Below the pieces are notes generated by a model, which did no database searches, was not told where the DNA came from, and saw only the letters and a list, made by a program, of their open reading frames with translations. A DNA stretch of 64,000 bases from Burkholderia glumae LMG 2196 = ATCC 33617 (lineage in GTDB: Bacteria > Pseudomonadota > Gammaproteobacteria > Burkholderiales > Burkholderiaceae). This document shows, piece after piece, positions 59,613 through 64,000 of this stretch (positions within the stretch are counted from its first letter, which is position 1; every line of letters starts with the position of its first letter). The stretch is from positions 1,550,001 to 1,614,000 of the forward strand of contig NZ_CP009435.1 of assembly GCF_000960995.1 (NCBI RefSeq), given 5' to 3'. The translations under genes were made by a program, and so were the position numbers.

Positions 59613-60569
59613 ATGGAACTGAAATGGCTCGAAGACTTCGTCTCGCTCGCGGAGACGCGCAGCTTCAGCCGTTCGGCCGAATCGCGGCACGTCTCGCAGC
59701 CGGCGTTCTCGCGGCGCATCCAGGCGCTCGAGGCGTGGCTCGGCACCGAGCTGATCGACCGCTCCGTGTACCCGACGCGGCTCACGCAGGCCGGCCAGGT
59801 GTTCCTCGAACAGGCGCTGACCATCCTCTCGCAGGCGCACGAGGCGCGCACGGTGCTGCGCGGCCATGCGGCGGCGCCGGTGCCGACCATCGAATTCGCG
59901 GTGCCGCACACGCTTTCGCTGACCTATTTCCCGTTCTGGCTGCAGCGCATCGAGGCCAAGCTGGGGCCGGTGCATACGCGGCTGCGCGCGCTGAACGTCC
60001 ACGACGCGGTGCTCTCGCTCGTCGAGGGCGGCTGCGACCTGGTGATGGGCTACCACCACCCGAGCCATCCGGTGGCGCTCGATCCGTCGCGCTACGACAT
60101 GCTGACGCTCGGCATGGAGCCGATCAGCCCGTTCTCGGCGCCGCTGCGCGCCGGCCGGCCGCGCTACACGCTGCCCGGCGGCGCCGATGCGGCGGTGCCC
60201 TACCTGTCCTACACGCCGAACGCCTACCTGGGCCGGATGACCGAGGTGATCATCGCCAACGCGCGCGAGCCGCTGCATCTGGACCGGGTCTATGAGACCG
60301 ACATGGCCGAGGGGCTCAAGGCGATGGCGCTGGCCGGCCACGGCGTCGCGTTCCTGCCGCACAGCGCGGTCGAGGACGCGGTGGCGCGCGGCGAGCTGAT
60401 CCGCCTCGACCGGCCCGCGCGCGCGGGCGGCGCGCAGCCGTTCACGCTGACCATGGAGATCCGGCTCTATCGCGACAAGCTCGCCGTGCAGGGCGACGAG
60501 GCGCGCCAGGCGCTGATGCGCGCGCTGTGGGACGCCGTCGTCGAGGAGCTCGCGCAGCGTGCGCGCTGA
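59613..60569 (+). CDS. LysR-family regulator, HypT/YjiE-like
   Basis: The 318-residue LysR-type regulator begins MELKWLEDFVSLAETRSFSRSAE...SQPAFSRRIQALEAWLG, close to E. coli HypT (YjiE), a hypochlorite-responsive regulator. The C-terminal effector domain spans about 90-305. It lies between purB (divergent) and gdhA (same strand, 172 bases on), so gdhA is a possible target. The HypT resemblance rests on the N-terminal domain and some core stretches, so the signal it senses is uncertain. Confidence 0.85.
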   Translation: MELKWLEDFVSLAETRSFSRSAESRHVSQPAFSRRIQALEAWLGTELIDRSVYPTRLTQAGQVFLEQALTILSQAHEARTVLRGHAAAPVPTIEFAVPHTLSLTYFPFWLQRIEAKLGPVHTRLRALNVHDAVLSLVEGGCDLVMGYHHPSHPVALDPSRYDMLTLGMEPISPFSAPLRAGRPRYTLPGGADAAVPYLSYTPNAYLGRMTEVIIANAREPLHLDRVYETDMAEGLKAMALAGHGVAFLPHSAVEDAVARGELIRLDRPARAGGAQPFTLTMEIRLYRDKLAVQGDEARQALMRALWDAVVEELAQRAR

Positions 60570-60683
60570 AATGCCGCTCGCAGAAGGCATGGCGATTGCT
60601 GGCGTTCATGGAGGGAACCCGCCGGTTGGCCGGCAATAGCGCGATCATGCGCGAAACGCATAATCGAATAAACAAACGGCATT

Positions 60684-60704
60684 GGATTTCGAAAATCCGT
60701 TTTT
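60684..60704 (+). promoter_or_regulatory. Hairpin and U-tract in the gdhA leader
   Basis: GGATTT (60684-60689) and AAATCC (60693-60698) form a 6-bp stem around CGA, followed by GTTTTT, 37 bases before the gdhA start. It looks like a weak terminator or attenuator. Stability is low. Confidence 0.35.
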
Positions 60705-60741
60705 CGACAATGTGCGTCATTCGCTGACCGTTGGAGAATCC

Positions 60742-62049
60742 ATGTCTTCGCAATCGCAGTCCTCGCCCGTCATCGCGCAGTCCATTCCGTCATATCTGAA
60801 CGCGGAAGCGTTGGGCCCGTGGGGCAACTACCTGCAGCAGGTCGACCGCGTCGCGCCGTATCTCGGCTCGCTGTCGCGCTGGCTCGAAACGCTGAAGCGC
60901 CCGAAGCGCATCCTGGTGGTCGACGTGCCGATCGAGCTCGATAACGGCACCGTGGCGCACTTCGAGGGCTACCGCGTGCAGCACAACGTCTCGCGCGGCC
61001 CGGGCAAGGGCGGCGTGCGCTACCACCAGGACGTCACGCTGTCCGAGGTGATGGCGCTGTCGGCCTGGATGTCGGTCAAGAATGCGGCCGTCAACGTGCC
61101 GTACGGCGGCGCGAAGGGCGGCATCCGCGTCGATCCGCGCAAGCTGTCGCGCGGCGAGCTCGAGCGCATGACGCGCCGCTACACGAGCGAGATCGGCATC
61201 ATCATCGGGCCGAACACCGATATCCCGGCACCGGACGTCAACACCAACGAACAGGTGATGGCGTGGATGATGGACACCTACTCGATGAACCAGGGCCAGA
61301 CGGCCACCGGCGTGGTGACGGGCAAGCCGATCACGCTCGGCGGCTCGCTCGGCCGCCGCGAGGCGACCGGCCGCGGCGTGTTCGTGGTGGGTTGCGAGGC
61401 GGCCCAGAAGATCGGCCTCGAGATCCGCGGCGCGCGCATCGCGGTGCAGGGCTTCGGCAACGTCGGCGGGATCGCGGGCAAGCTGTTCCAGGAGGCCGGC
61501 GCGACCGTCATCGCCGTGCAGGACCACACCGGCACGATCTACCAGCCGGCCGGCTTGGACACCGTGAAGCTGCTCGACCATGTGGCGCGCACGGGCGGCG
61601 TGGCGGGCTTCGAGGGCGCCGAGTCGATGGCCAACGACGAGTTCTGGACCGTCGAGACCGACATCCTGATCCCGGCCGCGCTCGAGAACCAGATCACCGA
61701 GAAGAACGCGGGCAAGATCCGCACGAAGATCGTCGTCGAGGGCGCGAACGGCCCGACCACCACGGCGGCCGACGACATCCTCGCGGCCAATGGCGTGCTG
61801 GTGATTCCCGACGTGATCGCCAACGCGGGCGGCGTGACCGTCTCGTACTTCGAGTGGGTGCAGGATTTCTCGAGCTTCTTCTGGACCGAGGACGAGATCA
61901 ACCAGCGGCTCGAGCGCATCATGCGCGAGGCGTTCGCCGGCGTCTGGTCGGTTGCGCAGGAGCACAATGTCACGGTGCGCACGGCGGCGTTCATCGTGGC
62001 CTGCAAGCGGATCCTGATGGCGCGCGAGATGCGCGGCCTCTATCCCTGA
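60742..62049 (+). CDS. gdhA: Glutamate dehydrogenase
   Basis: The 435-residue Glu/Leu/Phe/Val dehydrogenase interconverts glutamate and 2-oxoglutarate plus ammonia. The catalytic Lys125 is in PYGGAKGGIRVDP. The cofactor domain has GARIAVQGFGNVGG. The length and sequence fit the hexameric class common in Burkholderia; cofactor choice is not certain. A GGAG 7 bases upstream supports this start over an in-frame ATG at 60682, which lies before the leader hairpin. It precedes the glutamate/aspartate importer. Confidence 0.95.
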   Translation: MSSQSQSSPVIAQSIPSYLNAEALGPWGNYLQQVDRVAPYLGSLSRWLETLKRPKRILVVDVPIELDNGTVAHFEGYRVQHNVSRGPGKGGVRYHQDVTLSEVMALSAWMSVKNAAVNVPYGGAKGGIRVDPRKLSRGELERMTRRYTSEIGIIIGPNTDIPAPDVNTNEQVMAWMMDTYSMNQGQTATGVVTGKPITLGGSLGRREATGRGVFVVGCEAAQKIGLEIRGARIAVQGFGNVGGIAGKLFQEAGATVIAVQDHTGTIYQPAGLDTVKLLDHVARTGGVAGFEGAESMANDEFWTVETDILIPAALENQITEKNAGKIRTKIVVEGANGPTTTAADDILAANGVLVIPDVIANAGGVTVSYFEWVQDFSSFFWTEDEINQRLERIMREAFAGVWSVAQEHNVTVRTAAFIVACKRILMAREMRGLYP

Positions 62050-62122
62050 TCCCCCTGGACCGGCGGCTTGCCGCCGGTCGACGCGGCGGCGCGGCTCACC
62101 CCGCCGTGCCGCCACCCCCCCG

Positions 62123-62154
62123 CGGGCGATACCGATCCGGTATCGCCCGTTTTT
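62123..62154 (+). terminator. Intrinsic terminator of gdhA
   Basis: CGGGCGATACCG (62123-62134) pairs perfectly with CGGTATCGCCCG (62138-62149) around a 3-base loop, followed by TTTTT. Confidence 0.9.
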
Positions 62155-62293
62155 ACATCTGGCCCTGTTTGAGATGGCACGCCTGGCGCGGCACATCAAC
62201 TGTGAACAATCAAAACAAAATGCGCCCGACAACAATTTCTTTCATTAGAGTTACTTTGTTAGACTGCCCGACGTTAGCCCAAGGAGATGCCAG

Positions 62294-63187
62294 ATGAAAT
62301 TCAAACAAGCGCTGCTGCTCACCGCCGCCCTCGCCACGTTTGCCGGCGGCGCCATCGCGCAGGAGGCGGGGACGCTGAAGAAGATCAAGGACACCGGCGT
62401 GATCGCGCTCGGCCACCGCGAGTCGTCGATTCCGTTTTCGTACTATGACCAGAACCAGCAGGTGATCGGCTACGCGCGCGACTTCCAGATGCGCATCGTC
62501 GATGCCGTGAAGAAGAAGCTGAACCTGCCGAACCTGCAGACCAAGAACATTCCGGTCACCTCGCAGAACCGCATTCCGCTCGTGCAGAACGGCACGGTGG
62601 ACATCGAGTGCGGCTCGACCACCAACAACCTCGACCGCCAGAAGCAGGCCGCCTTCTCGACCACCTATTTCGTGATCGGCACGCGCCTGATGACCTCGAA
62701 GGATTCGGGCATCAAGGATTTCGCCGACCTCAAGGGCAAGACCGTCGTGACCACCGCCGGCACCACCTCCGAACGCCTGCTGCGCGCGATGAACAACGAC
62801 AAGCAGATGGGCATGAACATCATCAGCGCGAAGGACCACGGCGAGTCGTTCCAGACGCTCGAGACGGGCCGCGCGGTGGCGTTCATGATGGACGACGCGC
62901 TGCTGGCCGGCGAGCGCGCCAAGGCGAAGAAGCCCGACAACTGGGTGATCGTCGGGACGCCGCAATCGGAAGAGGCCTACGGCTGCATGATGCGCAAGGA
63001 CGATCCGGCCTTCAAGAAGGTGGTGGACGACGCGATCACCGAGACCGAGAAATCGGGCGAGGCGGCCAAGCTCTACGCGAAGTGGTTCGAGAACCCAATT
63101 CCGCCGAAGGGCCTGAACCTGAACTTCCCGCTGTCTGACTCGATGAAGAAGCTCTACGCGAATCCGAACGACAAGGCGCTCGACTGA
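62294..63187 (+). CDS. gltI: Glutamate/aspartate ABC transporter binding protein
   Basis: The 297-residue periplasmic protein has a signal peptide (MKFKQALLLTAALATFAGGAIAQ, cleaved after about Ala22). The binding fold is that of GltI: VIALGHRESSIPFSYYD, VDIECGSTTNNLDRQKQAAFS and VTTAGTTSERLLRAMN. AAGGAG lies 7 bases upstream. An AT-richer leader (62205-62280) should hold its promoter. It starts the importer whose permease gltJ follows. Confidence 0.94.
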   Translation: MKFKQALLLTAALATFAGGAIAQEAGTLKKIKDTGVIALGHRESSIPFSYYDQNQQVIGYARDFQMRIVDAVKKKLNLPNLQTKNIPVTSQNRIPLVQNGTVDIECGSTTNNLDRQKQAAFSTTYFVIGTRLMTSKDSGIKDFADLKGKTVVTTAGTTSERLLRAMNNDKQMGMNIISAKDHGESFQTLETGRAVAFMMDDALLAGERAKAKKPDNWVIVGTPQSEEAYGCMMRKDDPAFKKVVDDAITETEKSGEAAKLYAKWFENPIPPKGLNLNFPLSDSMKKLYANPNDKALD

Positions 63188-63273
63188 GTCGCCCGGTGTC
63201 GCGTTCGACGCTCTGATGCAACGGAAGAGGCACCGCGCTTCTTCCGTTTCTTTTTGCTGGAGTCCTGTCCATC

Positions 63274-64000
63274 ATGTCTTACCACTGGAACTGGGGAATC
63301 TTCCTGAGCCCCGTTTCGACGGGCGAGCCGACCACCTACCTCGGCTGGCTGCTATCGGGCTTCTGGGTGACCATCAAGGTCTCGCTGGTGGCCTGGGTGA
63401 TCGCGCTCGTCGTCGGCTCGCTGTTCGGCGTGCTGCGCACCGTCCCCAACCGCTGGCTGTCCGCGCTCGGCACGCTCTACGTGTCGATTTTCCGCAACAT
63501 CCCGCTGATCGTGCAGTTCTTCGTCTGGTACCTGGTGGTGCCCGAACTGCTGCCGCCCGCGCTGGGCACCTGGATCAAGCAGTTGCCGCCGGGCACGCAG
63601 TTCTTCACCGCCTCGGTGGTGTGCCTGGGCCTCTTCACCGGCGCGCGCGTGTGCGAGCAGGTGCGCTCGGGCATCGCCGCGCTGCCCAAGGGCCAGCGCG
63701 CGGCCGGGCTCGCGATGGGCTTCACCGAATGGCAGACCTACCGCTTCGTGCTGCTGCCGGTGGCCTATCGGATCATCGTGCCGCCGCTCACCTCCGAGTT
63801 TCTGAATATCTTCAAGAATTCGGCGGTGGCCTCGACCATCGGCCTGCTCGACCTGTCGGCCCAGGCGCGCCAGCTGGTCGACTACACCGCGCAGACCTAT
63901 GAATCGTTCATCGCCGTCACGCTCGCCTACGTGATCATCAACCTCGTCGTGATGGCCCTGATGCGCTGGATCGAATCCAGGACGCGGCTGCCCGGCTATA
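63274..64000 (+). CDS. gltJ: Glutamate/aspartate ABC transporter permease (partial, cut by window end)
   Basis: The frame opens with ATG 63274 (MSYHWNWGIFLSPVSTGEPT) and is open to the end of the window, giving 242 residues. The transmembrane permease of the HisMQ type has FRNIPLIVQFFVWYLVVPE and the ATPase-contact EAA-like loop, SGIAALPKGQRAAGLAMGFTEWQTYRFVLLP. The usual length is about 245 residues, so only the last few codons are probably missing. gltK and gltL are expected next. Confidence 0.92.
   Translation, partial: MSYHWNWGIFLSPVSTGEPTTYLGWLLSGFWVTIKVSLVAWVIALVVGSLFGVLRTVPNRWLSALGTLYVSIFRNIPLIVQFFVWYLVVPELLPPALGTWIKQLPPGTQFFTASVVCLGLFTGARVCEQVRSGIAALPKGQRAAGLAMGFTEWQTYRFVLLPVAYRIIVPPLTSEFLNIFKNSAVASTIGLLDLSAQARQLVDYTAQTYESFIAVTLAYVIINLVVMALMRWIESRTRLPGY

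Noticed and set aside
1..64000. tRNA, rRNA, prophage or insertion sequence
   Set aside because: Reading both strands I found no tRNA-like cloverleaf arms with the T-loop consensus, no rRNA-like stretch, no transposase or integrase motif and no terminal inverted repeats with target duplications.

Overview
The window is 64 kb of very GC-rich, densely coding chromosome that reads as core genome of a Burkholderia species in the broad sense. The evidence is gene order (accB-accC-prmA, leuS-lptE-holA, hexR/edd-eda-gntP-gntK, fur/bamE/dapB), the protein sequences, and TACAAT/TAAAAT-type -10 boxes. The species cannot be fixed from the sequence alone. I see no rRNA, tRNA, CRISPR array, insertion sequence, integrase or prophage gene, and no clear sign of recent transfer.

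Layout. 1-300: tail of an unidentified gene and two intrinsic terminators. 300-8578, minus strand: glycine-zipper lipoprotein, PfkB kinase, tpx, a DUF3426 protein, prmA, accC, accB, aroQ, a TlpA-type thioredoxin and an uncharacterised protein. 8857-14783, plus: mpl, a YqiA-type esterase, an RNase II-family protein, aroE and mtgA. 15201-24344, plus: a sugar catabolic operon (IclR regulator, dgoK, dgoA, SDR, araF-araG-araH type ABC importer, second SDR, aldose 1-epimerase), then pyrF. 25332-27466, minus: cinA/pncC-like gene, pgpA, thiL. 27632-29932: malic enzyme maeB. 30470-31475: a secreted barnase-type RNase and a barstar-type inhibitor. 31625-33702, minus: rsmE, VOC protein, spermidine-synthase-like protein. 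34118-37243: tkt and gap. 37421-41309: FCD/GntR regulator divergent from a DctA-type carrier, allantoicase and ureidoglycolate lyase. 41526-45095: fur, bamE, dapB and an exbB/exbD pair. 45346-51600: leuS, lptE, holA, proA and a HemJ-like membrane protein. 51707-57899: hexR divergent from edd-eda, then gntP-gntK. 58043-62049: purB, a LysR regulator and gdhA. 62294-64000: glutamate/aspartate ABC importer gltI and gltJ, the latter cut by the window end.

The window is rich in central carbon metabolism. The De Ley-Doudoroff-type sugar operon and the gluconate/Entner-Doudoroff island both yield pyruvate and glyceraldehyde-3-phosphate, which gap, tkt and maeB handle next. The clearest regulatory readings are two HexR-like operators flanking the hexR/edd promoters and a perfect FadR-family operator just downstream of a good promoter for the dctA-like/allantoin genes.

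I did not find a convincing undescribed system. The points most worth following are the FCD regulator with its operator, the RNase/barstar locus with its odd upstream DNA, an octamer tandem repeat upstream of gntP, and an uncharacterised protein with a nucleotidyltransferase-like motif.
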